Under the pieces are notes generated by a model. The model was not told the origin of the DNA, did not search any database, and saw nothing but the letters and a program-made list of their open reading frames with translations. 64,000 nt of DNA from Owenia fusiformis (taxonomy: Eukaryota > Annelida > Polychaeta > Sabellida > Oweniidae): positions 11,103,375-11,167,374 of the forward strand of contig CAIIXF020000005.1 in assembly GCA_903813345.2 (NCBI GenBank), written 5' to 3'. Shown here one piece after another: positions 46,701 through 58,544 of this stretch. The position numbers were made by a program, and so were the translations under genes. The stretch's first letter is position 1. The number at the start of each line of letters is the position of its first letter.

Positions 46701-49700
46701 ATGGGAAATTGAGCTTTTTCTTTTGTTTCAATTTCACATCACTAATATTCCCTCACCTGCCAAAATCCTGTCCCAGAAGTCTACACCACTGTAAAGACAC
46801 TTTCCCACTGGAGCATTCCCCGACCAATGCTTGCTCAAATAACATGTCTTTATATCGGAGTTGAAATCAATGGATCGGCACAGGAAGGACCTCTCATTCC
46901 TACACTCATACATGCACATATCCAAGGTCATTGTTATCTTGCTCGCTGCCTCTATTATTCTGTCATTGTGTCCACTTAGGCAACTGTTACGCCACACTTG
47001 CCACAATTCTGAAATCAATCAAAAAAATTCAATAAATGTAAATAATTCAAATTTTTAAACTTATGGCAAAATGAAAATTATCTTGATATTGTCTAAGTCA
47101 TTTATAGTGAATATTATCTATTCACTTAATCATGCATATGCTATTTTGCTTTGAGATCCCTATTTTATACCTATAGACATTGGTATAAATGACTTTAACT
47201 GAATGATTTAATTTGATATAATTGACTTTGCAAACTTCCCCATTTGTGCCAAGGCCCAGTGTCACTCAGTGTTCTATACTCTATCTAGTATTTCATCAAA
47301 TCAAATATACACATATTCCATTTTTTCACTATTTTCCCATTTCCATGTGGATGTCTATGTGTTATCAAGTGAGAGCAAGCCTATTTTCATTGAGAACAGC
47401 ATGCTCCAATGCTTGGAAGATCACTGAAGAGGGACTTTAAGAGTTATCCTCTCTGCCAAATTAAGTAATCTAATTTGGCACTGGAAATTGGAACCTCTAA
47501 CTGAATTAACCATATCATGAACAACTGACAAACCATTGTTGAACTTGAAAATGGTTTCAAAACCAGACAACTTCTTGTATGTCTTAAATCAAGTTACATA
47601 ATTCGTTTTTTTCACCATGTTCTGAATTATGTGTTATTTGGAATCAAATTAGCAATTTCTGTCAGCTCTACCACCTGTGCTAAATTCGATTAACTGTGTC
47701 AGTCACATCAGTTGCTGTTGGCTTAATCAATTCAATATGAGTTACTGACCTTTGATGCCTGGGATATATTTTTGCTTTCTAAAGTAGTGCACCAATGTAT
47801 ACCAGGCACATGATATTCACAGATATAAATTAAATTTTTGTAAAAATAAGAAATTGTTTTAAGGTCAATGAGTCTGATTTGTGTCTATAAACTCAGATTT
47901 CTTAAAAGTTTGACCAATAAGTCCTGATGGGAATCATTTGTTGTGGTGACTGGGACCGGGACCCTCATGTACATGTACATGTATGATCTGTACCTCTATA
48001 AACATAATCTGTTGATTTGAAAAATTCTTACCAAAATTGCATATATCAGCAACTTTCAGATTACCCATGGGATAGCCTCTAAATTTCTCTGGAGCGGAGC
48101 AATTTCCTTCAACATTCAGGTCACTAGCATGTTCACTAAAATGCACAATTGTTGCTAAAGCACAATTACATATGATTGGATTTCCCGTGAGAGTGATAGT
48201 CTCTAGTTTGTGGTGTGTTTTGTGATCAAATAGCACATCTGGGGTGGTAGTGATCTTATTATTATCCAATCTTACTGTCCTCAGAGCAGTCATTGAAGCA
48301 AACCATGATGACTCAAGGGTAAATAATCTGTTATTTGACAAATCTAAGTTTGCTAATGATTTAAGTTGCAGTGCACCAAATGCATCTGGGTGGATTTTAT
48401 CTACATTGTGAAGAGTTAAGTTAACCAATCCAGACATGTTTTTAAATGTGTCACTATCGACAAAGTTCACATTTTCTATAATTATTTCTGCCAGATTATC
48501 ATTCACCAATGTAAATGCTTCCTTTGAGAGATTAGTAACATTTTTAACTGTTAAGTAAAATGATTCTAATTTGGTTAAAGGCTGCAAAAACTCTGGTGAT
48601 AAAGTGTCTAATGCATCACCAGTTATTTTTAATGAGCTCAAGGATTCCCCTAATCCACTTAATGATGAACCATTTAAGATCCTGACGGATTCCAGTTCTA
48701 AAGTTAGTTTTTCAATAGTAGATCCGCTAAAAATATCTCCATTTAGGTTCTCCCTTGTTGCGATAAATGTATGTTCTTTCAAATTTGGGAGATTTTCAAA
48801 CAGCCCAACTGGATATGATGTCAAACGTAATCCACTTATTTTCTCAAGTTGCAGTAACCCTTTCAAAAGGTCACTGGGGAGTCTTTCAAACGTAACATCA
48901 TTAAGGTCTATACGCTCAAGTGAGGGTGTTCCCTGGAACAGTTCCTCTGGAAGAGTCCTCAAGTCTTTATTATCAGCAACACAGAACACTTTAAGCTCAT
49001 CAAAACGGTTCAGTAAATCAGGTGGAAATTGCTGAAAACCATTATCATGTAGATAAATTTCTTCCACATTGTGTGGAAGTGAAGGTAATGATGTTAGTGG
49101 AGTATGGTTGCATTTAGCTATTCTGGCCTCTCTCTTTAGATACTGAGAATATTCCTGGGTGCATTTGCAAGGCGGACATTGCGCTGGAATTAGCCATTGA
49201 CCGCTGGTTTGGACATCCAATTGAGATATCAGCGTCACCAACAGCCACAACTGGAATGAAAATCAGAAGTCAAAAATTGAGTCACACATGACATGCAAAC
49301 AATCATGCCTTTTACATTGAAAATGAGGCAAGGGTTTGTAGAAAAAACCGGGTACCGGGTAGTAAATCCTCCATGCTGGGTTCAAACTTGGTAACCGGTA
49401 CCCGGTCGAAAAAACCGGGTACCCCAAAAACGGGTATGTAAAACATACGTTTCTTTGCAGTAGACTAGAGCAGGAATAAAGCTTGCAATCCCTTTATTTA
49501 CGTCATCAGCACGACATGACACATCATCAGCACGACATCATCACTTCAAACACACAAAGTACATTCAGGGGCGTAGCCAGCTTTCAGTCAGGGGGGTGTG
49601 TGATCGTGGCATAAGCAACGACTAAGATTTGTTTTGAATTTACATAAATGTATGTAACTTCCTTCAAAATTAAGCCAGAAGCTTCAAATAAAAAGCATTT

Positions 49701-50238
49701 TAAGGCTCTTTTCTTCCTCTATCATCATGGTCTTATTTTCATTGGTTATGGGGGGGGGGTGGCGGTGCGATCATCGCAACCCTTCTTGGCTACGCCTATG
49801 ACATTGTAAGACGTAACAATTTACACTTCAGTGGACGTTTCGTCGAAAATTGGGATAACTTAAATTATGATTATGTAAATTAACACACGTCACCTCTCTG
49901 CTAAAGTAACGATAGCTATTTACAGATTTAAATCATAATCAAGACAATTCACGTACCAACATACAAACTATTGAAAATAGAGTAAGATTGATTCGTCATG
50001 TTTTTCAAATATTACTATATTCATGTCAAAAAATTGGGTGAAAACGACAAAGGCTTTCTTATGTTAACTTATATGTTATATATTCGTATTTTTCGTTTTT
50101 TGGGTACCCATTTTTTTCGACCGGGTACCAGGTTTGAACCCAGCATGGAGGATTTACTACCCGGTACCTGGTTTTTTCTACAAACCCATGAGGCAAAGAA
50201 AAGGTTAAGCCTACCACACCACCCCTCATGGGCCCCAT
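43560..50238 (-). CDS. LRR-PAN single-pass membrane protein
   Basis: The exons in order are 50238-50215 (tentative), 49250-48032, 47008-46757, 45616-45566 and 43798-43560. All introns after exon 2 are phase 1 and join cleanly; the total is 594 aa with TGA at 43560. There is a signal peptide (MRGGV joined to LWLLVTLISQL), then an LRR N-cap (CPPCKC) and about ten leucine-rich repeats with the best ones near LANLDLSNNRLFTLESSWF and LRTVRLDNNKITTTPD. The LRR C-cap starts NPIICNCAL. A PAN/apple domain (about residues 416-498) follows, then a 17-residue linker, a TM helix (about 552-574) and a 20-residue tail RNDAKKRKMIVQSSTTLNQL. There is no TIR, kinase or ITAM-like segment, so it may signal through a partner or act as an adhesion or capture receptor. 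The function is inferred. Confidence 0.82.
43952..44077 (-). mobile_element. TGTCACCAC-ended MITE, inverted copy
   Basis: It begins TGTCACCACCGCCATTTGTTACAG and ends CTTGTATGTGGTGGTAG. It is the reverse orientation of 39097-39242 and lies in the last intron of the LRR-PAN gene. Confidence 0.7.
45339..45465 (-). mobile_element. TGTCACCAC-ended MITE, inverted copy 2
   Basis: ATCACCATCCGCCACTTGTT opens it and CTTTTGTTGGTGACA closes it. It sits in an LRR-PAN intron, 100 bp from exon 4. Confidence 0.7.
45566..45616 (-). CDS. Exon 4 of LRR-PAN gene: linker
   Basis: Acceptor TTTGTGTTCCAG, then ENLPDVNSQSCPVDPTE plus one base, then donor G|GTATGT. Phase is 1 on both sides. It supplies a short Pro/Asp stalk with one Cys. 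Confidence 0.75.
45726..45960 (+). mobile_element. hAT-like GCGTAGCC-family MITE with 24-base poly-G
   Basis: The 3' half (CTTCAAAATTGAGCTAGAAGC, seen as CCTTCAAAATTGAGC, and CTTCAAATAAAAAGCA, and TATTGGTTATGG) matches 49640-49800. A 24-base G run lies at 45729-45752, where the relative has a GGGGGGTGTG start. Confidence 0.6.
46757..47008 (-). CDS. Exon 3 of LRR-PAN gene: PAN/apple domain
   Basis: It begins LWQVWRNSCLSGHNDRII and runs through the Cys pattern CMYECRNERSFLCRSIDF and TCYLSKHW to KCLYSGVDFWDR. Six cysteines and the FxCRSxDF core are typical of PAN_1. One exon equals one domain, phase 1 on both sides, which is the classic shuffled-exon arrangement. Confidence 0.85.
47009..48031 (-). 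other. Intron 2 of LRR-PAN gene
   Basis: No coding content was recognised. The longer frames here are AT-rich and lack motifs. Confidence 0.5.
48032..49250 (-). CDS. Exon 2 of LRR-PAN gene: all leucine-rich repeats
   Basis: It encodes 406 codons from the signal-peptide core to just past the LRR C-cap, with acceptor TTTTCATTCCAG and donor G|GTAAGA. LRR patterns such as LPSLPHNVEEIYLHDNGFQ and LERIDLNDVTFERLP are visible. The middle repeats (about residues 160-290) are irregular and rich in N-glycosylation sites (NGSS, NVTN, NLSK, NMSG, NLTL). Confidence 0.88.
49332..50187. mobile_element. Mutator-like (MULE) element, 856 bp, 9-bp TSD
   Basis: Terminal inverted repeats of about 105 bp start GGGTTTGTAGAAAAAACC. 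They are flanked by the 9-bp duplication ATGAGGCAA (49323-49331, 50188-50196). A 9-bp target and long ends fit MULE. It has no transposase and carries the nested hAT-like MITE at 49566-49800. It occupies nearly the whole of the first intron of the LRR-PAN gene. Confidence 0.87.
49566..49800 (+). mobile_element. hAT-like MITE, CAGGGGCGTAGCCAGC end, nested
   Basis: The ends are CAGGGGCGTAGCCAGC and TTGGCTACGCCTATG, with ACATT on each side (49561-49565, 49801-49805). It inserted into the MULE, so it is younger than it. Confidence 0.75.
50215..50238 (-). CDS. Candidate exon 1 of LRR-PAN gene
   Basis: MGPMRGGV ends at donor GTG|GTAGGC in phase 0 and joins LWLLVTLISQLDV of exon 2 to form a textbook signal peptide. 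The second ATG (50229) would also work. The donor is only fair. Confidence 0.5.
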
Positions 50239-50493
50239 CTCCACCAGTGATGCTCGATTTAGATGATGAACATATCTGATATGCGCGTTTTTGGAATTTA
50301 ATTATTTCCTAAAATTCAATATTGGACTGACATGACTGAGGCAAGTCTTTCATTTTCAATTTGAAATTTCATCTTCAAGATGATCTTATTATGAATTTTT
50401 GAAACTTCACAAAATTTCAGACTGAGCCACAGATTAGCTTGGATTTAGCCTTATATATCCTTTTTATAGTATCAGTTGCATCTATATAACACA

Positions 50494-50545
50494 CAATACT
50501 TCTTACATTGATCGATTCCATCATCCATCAGACAACCATCGTACA
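50494..50545 (-). other. Possible 5' untranslated exon of LRR-PAN gene
   Basis: On the minus strand a strong acceptor (GTTTTCTCTTTTCAG) is followed 46 bases later by a donor (CAAT|GTAAGA). The ATG-initiated frames inside do not match exon 2, so if real it is untranslated. Confidence 0.25.
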
Positions 50546-50590
50546 AAACCTGAAAAGAGAAAACGGGAAATCAGCAAATCAAAGTCGAAA

Positions 50591-51990
50591 ATGGCGTCTG
50601 CAATATTGCGTCAATTAAACGAACGGTCGAAATATCAAAACGAAGGGTTGTTCGTAGTTTTACCACGCAGACTCTTTCAATATCAATGCCATCAATATTT
50701 TCTTGAATACTTTGATTTGCTCCTCTATCATTATCAAATATTTTCAAATCAATTTAGGATCTGGTTTTGTTCAAAGCGTCCTCAATCCCGATTGGAGTTT
50801 GTAAGCCTTTTTGATTGCCTCATGTACCTTAGGCTTACCTTAGGCTTACCTTAGGTGGGTGCAATGGGGCACCCGACCTCATAACCAGCAAGCTTTATTT
50901 GCTTTTTATTTGAAGCTACTAGCTAAGGAATTGCATAAATTTTTGTTAAATTCAAAAAAAATCTTTAAAAAATTGTTTTGCCTTGCTTATGCGATCGTAT
51001 TTTAGTTTGTTTTATAGTTTAGCTATCATATCGGTGGTTCTCTGCCATGTTATTTTCGAAATTTAACATGGCTGAAACTCCCTAGGCTAAATTACAAAGG
51101 CCACAGCTTTGCTGCACATTATAAGCTTACATAACTATCTGAAATATAAAAAAGTTAGGACTTGTACATATGTTTCCATTTTTCATATACTGTTGCAATA
51201 TAGCCATTTGATTGCTTATTTTTTAAATTCAAGTTCCTAACATTTAAATTTTTACTGTACATAGCCCCATGCCACAGAGCAAGCTCGTTGTATCAGTCTG
51301 ATCAGTAGTACATAGGATAAAGAAAAGATTATATTGAGTGATTAACTATGCAATTTCAGCATGGTTCATTGGATAGCGGGCTGTTTGATTATCTGGTTTG
51401 TTTTATGTTTTTTCTCATTATAAGGCAACCTGATTCAGATAAATTAAATCCTTCATCAGAAAGACCATTATATAAATCGCTATTTTTGTTTATATAAGGG
51501 TAATATCAATAAATTGTCCAAGGTCTCGATATGGATCATGATTAGATATAGTCCACTTCGAAATTACTTCGTGTCATTGAACTACACTATCATGGACCTT
51601 ACACCGAAATTCTGTGATTTTTGGGATGACAACTACAACATCATAGTACCGAAATTTTGTGATTTTTGGGAAGACAATTTTGATGCTCTAATGTAGGTCA
51701 AGGTCGATTGGTAAATGTCAAATCTCAACAAAGTGCATTGTATTTACTGTGGTACTGTAAATTCTAAAGAAGCAATACAGACTGTGTCTGCGATCTGCAT
51801 ATTTGTTTTCATTATCTCCCTACAATATTTTTTCATTCTGTGTTCGGTTGAACACGCATCACATGACATAGAATTTCCTGTGATTTTTCCTTTGATGCTT
51901 ACATCGGAAGTCTCGTTTTGAAGAGCTCAGAAATATTTCCTCCACTCAGTTCTTTTATATCCTTTCTTTAGAACGAGCCATTTAATATGT
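50591..51990. other. Unassigned stretch with two curious frames
   Basis: The frame from ATG 50591 (AAAATGGCG context) is 87 codons, and a frame at 51514-51696 contains a 16-residue tandem repeat. Neither is recognised. A 12-base unit (TTAGGCTTACCT) is repeated three times at 50828-50860. Confidence 0.35.
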
Positions 51991-52148
51991 ACGGGGTGTT
52001 CCAAAAGTTTTACCATGATAGCCTAAACACCGAATAACTATGTGAGTGATGAAGGGATAGTCTTGAAATTTCGTCATCTGAGAGACAATTTAATTATTAT
52101 GCACATCTGAAAGTTTCATCAGGTAACTTTTCTGTTAAGTTTCAGATT

Positions 52149-52440
52149 CAGGCCTGTCAACTGTCCCGCAATTTGCGTATTTGTCACGCATTTGCTGAAG
52201 AATTTGAAGTCACGCCAGTTATTTTTGCGTGACAGAAAATGTCACGCAAATACGCATTTTACCTGGTAATTGTCAAGCAAAAATGTTTCTGTAGAAAAAT
52301 TTCTAAAAAAGATCGTCTACACAGCAAAAATACGAACGCCGGAGAAAAATGTACGCATTCCGTTCGGATTTTTCACGCGAATTACGTATATGTCACGCAT
52401 TCCGTTCGAAATTTTTCGTACCTACTCCCGATATGTCATT
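52149..52440 (+). mobile_element. CAGGCCTGTCAACT element, inverted partial copy 3
   Basis: It starts CAGGCCTGTCAACTGTCCCG (the right end of copies 1 and 2, reversed) and runs through the GCGTGACA-rich half. It then breaks off near CGTACCTACTCCCG, exactly where the poly-G tract would begin. Confidence 0.75.
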
Positions 52441-52469
52441 TTAAAAATGTGATGCAGGAAGTTATTTAA

Positions 52470-55400
52470 AATTCAACTTTTGGATGTTGGTGAGGTATTC
52501 ATATACATTTTGGAACACTAGTCTATCTGAATATACACATGCGAATATTACTTTACTTTTAACGATAATTGATACATCGGAAAAAAGAAAGATTGGAATT
52601 GAAAATACAAATATGGCAATAATTTGTTGAATTGTATTAGGAAACACAAATATATTTCATGATTTCGTTCACGTCACCGTCGTTCTCACGTTTTCCTGTT
52701 GCTGATTTCGGAATATCAGTAGAAAATGAAAAATTATGTTTTTTTCTTTTGAATATTGATTGAAGTTATTAAAAAAGAACATGATTAACACGATTGACAA
52801 TCATGTTCAAATTAGAAATAAACATGTATTGAATAATCATAAATCTAAAATGTATTCGATTCAACACAATCGTTTGAAAATATTAGCCGCAGAATATTTG
52901 GAGCGAGTCCTATACACCTGTACAATGCTCTTACTGTACAATTGTACAAGTGTGGCATGATTTAATACGGGTTTCCCTTAGAGCACTTGTATCTTCTGAT
53001 GCATTTGCGTTGGAGGATACGCATTTATTTAACACATTTGATATTAATGTTTGGGTGCTCATGTGCTCTTGTCGACAAAATAAAAGGAACGCATGCATGG
53101 GGAATTTGAAGATAAACGTTACATGTATCGCCAGTCCCACGAAATCGGAGAAGATTATGTAAAAACGACTTTTAATGGCGCTTATGACGTTTAGATCGAT
53201 GATGTTCGTATTTCAGCCCGGTCATGTCATGGGGTTTCTGTTGAAAGCATATTGGTGGCGTGTCAAAGAAAAAAACTGTACGCACGATACACATCAATGC
53301 ACAATATCCTGAAGTTAATTTGGCATTGTACCTACAGTCGCATCGGACAATGGAGTTATCTAATAGTTAAAATCGTTCAATCAGTATTTTTCAGCTGTTC
53401 AAATCATTCTGTATCCTCCGATACACACTTTAACATAATAATTTTACAATCGCTTATTTCTTGTACAATCTGCATTTTCTACTCTCGCGAATTCGTTCTG
53501 ATTCTTTATAAATTTTGCTGTATACCAGTATATTATATTGCTATATACTCGTATGGTCCTATGACAGGATAAAATCTTCTGTTGAAAACATTAAAATCAG
53601 ATCATTGATATTTCTCAAAATTTCTTGGCTGATGATAGGTTTCATCCTTTCTGATTGATGGGTTTTCAGATTCATGGTGGAGACGATACAAGTTCAGAAG
53701 ACTGAAAAAAATCTGGTCTATGTAAATCGTTTATTGGTAAAATAATTTTTGCCTTTGCTGGTCGATAAGGTTGTGGTCATGATAGTACCGTTTCGATTAG
53801 TTCTTCTTTGAATGAGAGGATTATCCAATTAATCTTATGAATTAAGTAAAAAAGTCAGATAATTTCAGAAATATATTTCGGTCGAAGCTCTGCACAAAAT
53901 CTTCCCAAAGCCACGTGAAGACATTCACATTGTTTTTTCTACGGATCCATATCTTCCAATTATATCAAATATTAGGCACAAAAAAATTCATTTGCTATTT
54001 AAATATTTTACTGGTAATCAATTAATTGTCTGTTTAGAACAATGCCATTCTCAGAACGAAATATTTTTCATATTGAGTCAATGTAGAAACGGGAAATGAA
54101 TGAAAGGTACTATGGATTGGTATGTGAACAATCAGCGAAGAAATCAGACACTGTAAAATGTATCGTTCTCCGAGCAGTTTCGACCATTGCATATGTTCCT
54201 TCCAGATCGCACCGAACGAAATTATCTGGCATTGTCATTCTGGAGAATATGGGAGTTGTCAGATGATCGGACTATATGGACATCCAAAAGAATTATTTAA
54301 TTATTTCCTGTAAATTTGTTACATGCTCCAATAATGACTATAAGTACTGTTACATAGATCCTGATCGATGCACAGTTTTTGGGGTTGAGGCAGTGCGGAC
54401 ACCATGTGGTAAATTAAGACTACTTCACACAAATTGGATGATTTCCGACGAGCATAATCGTCTTCAAATACATTGAATAAGGGTATACAATACAGGATTA
54501 TGCAATATTCATGGAAATTCCTTGAAATTGATGTTAAACATGCAAATTTCCATCCTTGGTGCCATTATCAAATTAAAATAAACGACAAAAATAGTCATTA
54601 CGACATTTTAGATTTATTACAAAAATAGTCATTACGACATTTTAGATTTATTAAAAGCTCTATGGTAAAACCACTTAATATATTGTCGTTGTATTCTACT
54701 TTTTTATCTTTCTAATTCATTTTTTGTAGTAAACTATTACCCTAGACCTGACACGCATTTAGTTTTATTGCCTTCTCTGCTGTTCCTATATACTTACTAG
54801 AAGTTCCTATTCCGTCGCTGAGGACTTGGAAGCATTTGACAAGTGTGCTCATTACTCTGATCGTAATAATAGTTTAGGCGATGCTTTATAAAAATGTTGT
54901 AAATTGAACATAAACATATTTTGGAATGAATGCAATTGAATTGGTTGAACTAATTTGATATTTACTCAATCTACTAATGAGACAATTGTGTTGGAAAAAT
55001 AGAATGTTTGTAGGGAAAATACTCTGTGTAAGTTATTGAGAGGCTTGAATGAAATATTTCGTAAATCATCTAGAATGTAAAACTTTGTCAGAAAAATCTA
55101 CTCAATGATGCACTAACATATAAAACGTTGTTAACTAATACGGTTAACATAATCGAAAGAATTCTATTGCACCAAACACACAATTTGTTTTTCTCATTAA
55201 AATATCATGCAATCAAAAATTGAATGGGATACATTTTAAAAATAGTTCCCAGTTGGTGAACTAGACTCTCATTTTAATTTTCATTTTGGTCCAGGCTTCG
55301 CATGGAACATTTAATTAAGCATAAGCATGGTCGAAATCCATATCATCGATTTCCTCTTTACCTTTATGAATATGTGTTTGTACCGATCTGTCTCTCTTCA

Positions 55401-56579
55401 AATGAATCCGATAAGGAACATATGTAACAATTATATTTTACCATTCATCCACTCAATTAATATAGTAAACTAAGTGAACAGAGTATCCTAATATTTCGAT
55501 TTTCATACTGAGACAATCCTTGAAAGAATAAAATGAACAAATATCATTATGGATTAACAGAATATTACCCGTCGGGGATATCAAAAACATGTAATGACAT
55601 TTCAACAATTCATTTCTTTATTCATATTTTAATTATTACTATTTGTACACGAGGGCTCTCATACTGTGCACGGAACGATGAAAGAAGCACCATGCCTGCC
55701 AGCCACAGAGCTTTAACAACAAAGCACTAAAGGGTGCCCCACACGAAGAACGCCAGATCGAACTGACGATGATATTAATTTGTTATTTCAACCTATCTCC
55801 GTTTTCAACAATTCTAAATAAACTTTGTTAAACGCACATTTGCAGACAGTATCCTGTTCACATGTTGAGTAGTTTAGCATACAAAGGATGAGAAATACAA
55901 CATCTAAGATTCAAATTGTCAGTAGTCCACTTATATAAACCTTCATCACAATGTATTGTTGAAGCACCAAGCAAAATTGGTATGAACGAATCTGAACTGA
56001 CTATCACACCTATGATGTAAGGAATCAAACAAAATTAGGTCACTTTGTTAAGGCACCCGGACAACATTTTGATTCCCTTTCCAAGGAATTATAGACAGAG
56101 GTCCATGGCCCGGTCCATGGTTGAACTAAGTCGGACCACACTGGAGGTCCTTTCATTCAAAAAGTTTACCCACGGGCTCTGGCTCATCCTTGTAGCAACG
56201 GTATAGTATTTTATATTTATATTTAAGCATGAAGTTCTTTGAAGAAGGATGGCTCTGACTTAACATTCTCTCTTCTAGAACTACTGACTTGATTGTACCA
56301 TTCGCCATAGAATTAATGGAAATACGAAGTCGCTTCTTTCGATGCATGGTTCCTTTTAAAAGGCACTTGTCACTGTACATCTTTGATCTGTTTTAATTCA
56401 CCATTTGGCAAGACTTATATCCGGAGATATAATCCTTAATAGCCTATATATTATCGGCTTTTAAATGGTAATCATTGATCTAGAGTGGTCCGGGGTTCAT
56501 GTTTTAATTATGAATTGAGACATAGATACCAAATGACACATATGGGATCACATTGTAAAAATGCATACACTTATCAGAA
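52470..56579. other. Unassigned stretch
   Basis: No gene was recognised. Frames at 53252-53572 (106 codons), 54276-54476 and minus 56153-56380 have no motif I know. A 36-base tandem duplication (GTCATTACGACATTTTAG unit) lies at 54586-54655. Confidence 0.45.
54586..54655 (+). repeat. Tandem duplication, 36-bp unit, two copies
   Basis: The unit ACAAAAATAGTCATTACGAC plus TTTTAGATTTATT-like tail is present twice without change. Confidence 0.9.
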
Positions 56580-56682
56580 GTGGAAGTGGTGACATATTGT
56601 TAATTATCTTCAACTTTTTATGGAATGTGATCCGTGGTTGGTGTTCGATGTTCGGCGTCTATAACAAATGGCAGGTGGTGAC
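56580..56682 (+). mobile_element. TGTCACCAC-ended MITE, copy
   Basis: It opens AGTGGAAGTGGTGACATATTG and closes TAACAAATGGCAGGTGGTGACA, with GGTTGGTGTTCG in the middle. Confidence 0.65.
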
Positions 56683-57126
56683 ATTTTGCATGTTAATGCC
56701 TCGTCTCCTTTTTGTTTTATGATTGCTGATTTGTAGGTGAATGAGTTACTCTTTTCTCCGTTCCAGAGAAGGAATTACTAGTTGGAGCAGAGTAAAATGT
56801 CAAACAACACAATGCCAATCAAATTAACCTTCTTTGAACTACAGCTGATGGGAGTAAATCTTATTGTAAACGGTTTCTGTTTTGTTCGGTTTCAAGTTAT
56901 TTTACCTTATCACCAATCGTTAAAATTATGTACGTATCTAAGATTAGTAGATAGTTGATTTTAATACGGCATATGGCTGGCTAGCGATCTGCACTCAGCA
57001 TCTGTGTTTGACACTAAGAAGATTGAAACTTGAAAATCTAAGATGCTGTGGATCGAATGCATTATGTAGAACCTAGTGCAGTGTTGAAAAAGGAACGTAC
57101 ATATTTATTTCTCAATTATGCAGTCA

Positions 57127-57331
57127 CTGGCGGATCCAGAAACAAGGGGGGTGGAGGTTTTGAGTTAGGTCCCTAAAACCCCAAATCGGGCTCAAATTTT
57201 GAAAATTTCAGTCCCATTTTTTGATGATTTGGCCTAAAACGGCCTTCTAAGGCCAAATTAAACTCAAAAATGCATATTATTTGAACCCCTACAAAATCTT
57301 TGGGCCCCACGCCCCCTGGATCCGCCAGTGG
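57127..57331. mobile_element. GGCGGATCCAG-type MITE, 5-bp TSD
   Basis: The ends are CACTGGCGGATCCAG and CTGGATCCGCCAGTG, flanked by GCAGT on both sides. The body is rich in CCC-AAAATT words. The terminal sequence resembles hAT-type MITEs common in invertebrates. Confidence 0.78.
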
Positions 57332-57334
57332 CAG

Positions 57335-58540
57335 TGATTCACAACTCTCTACAATGACTCTCTCCACCACTTTGTGCAATGACTCTATATGTGTCATACA
57401 ATCCACTCTCTTGAATGGCTCTCTGGGACAACTCTAACCACACTATACAGCGAGTTTCTATCCTCCACCCTTTGGAGTGACTCTCTTCATGCCATTTTTT
57501 TCTCTTCACTATACACAGTAACTCTCTTCCTGTTTGTACAATGAACCAGTTACATACAATGAAGGTCTGTATTCCATTAGGCCCATTTAAGGCTATACTG
57601 AAGACTAGCAATCTATTTCTTCATTTGTTCCTGAAATTAGAAAGTAAAATAACAATTGAACTATGGAAACTATAATTTCCCCTACTCCAGCTTCTATTCT
57701 CAGAATAACAAACATAATTGATATAGAGATATGCAACAATCACATACAAATGAGAAAAATAATTGAGGAATATAAAGTTGTGTTGACCTTATCCACGCCT
57801 TGCCCTTTGCGCGAAAATGTGTCATGTGATTATCAATAAATAATCTTATTTTCTGTAACCAGCATCGCATTGACCTATATCATCATTTATGATCACATTG
57901 TATGGAACAGGTCAGTAAACCACCTGGTCAAGTTTTTTGCAATGACTTTCTTAACTGGACATTTTAGAATAGTCATATTTTCATGCGATTTAAACTTTGT
58001 AATTGTCTAAGTGTGCCGATTTTTATGAAGCGCCCAATTGCAATATTCCCATCCTCCGAGCACACACTTCCAGAACCTGTATCTCGTTCTTCCTTGGAAG
58101 AATGACTATTCCAGATATAGGAGCAACTGGGTATATATGAAGGATCATTTATATGAAAGATTGTTTTGGTTTATCATATTTGTCTGAGTGATCTTATTGT
58201 TTAAAGTAGCTCCTCTCTTAAGATCTTATTTTGTCCTAACAAGTTGACAGCAAAATTTGCAAGAGTAAGTGAAGCAATGAGTAAATAACAAATTAAAAGC
58301 CCACTTTGGGAATTTTCAACATTTTTGGGCAAAATACTTACTTACATTTAAATTTCATAGTATGTCCATTGTATTGGAACCTTATCTTTCATTTGACACC
58401 AACAAAAGCTCAAATGGACCACATCAAAGGTTATAATAAATTATCAAAAAATATTTTCGATCTGTCAAGTAGTTAGAAAAAAGGGGCTTTCAACCATCTT
58501 TTATACAGAACTCTATGGAAGGGTGATAATTATAAGTAGG
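57335..58540. other. Unassigned, with irregular ACTCTCT repeats
   Basis: Positions 57346-57540 contain about ten ACTCTCT/ACTCTNT words without fixed spacing. Otherwise nothing was recognised. Confidence 0.4.
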
Positions 58541-58544
58541 GGGA

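Noticed and set aside
48571-49035. 154-codon plus-strand frame
   Set aside because: Antisense shadow of the LRR exon.
51989-52520. Mariner-like element with GGGGTGTTCCAAAAGT end
   Set aside because: A possible partner end (TTTTGGAACAC near 52512) exists but is too short and imperfect, and no TA pair is clear.
53252-53572. 106-codon frame as a membrane protein gene
   Set aside because: Hydrophobicity comes from AT-rich codons; no start context, splice sites or motif.
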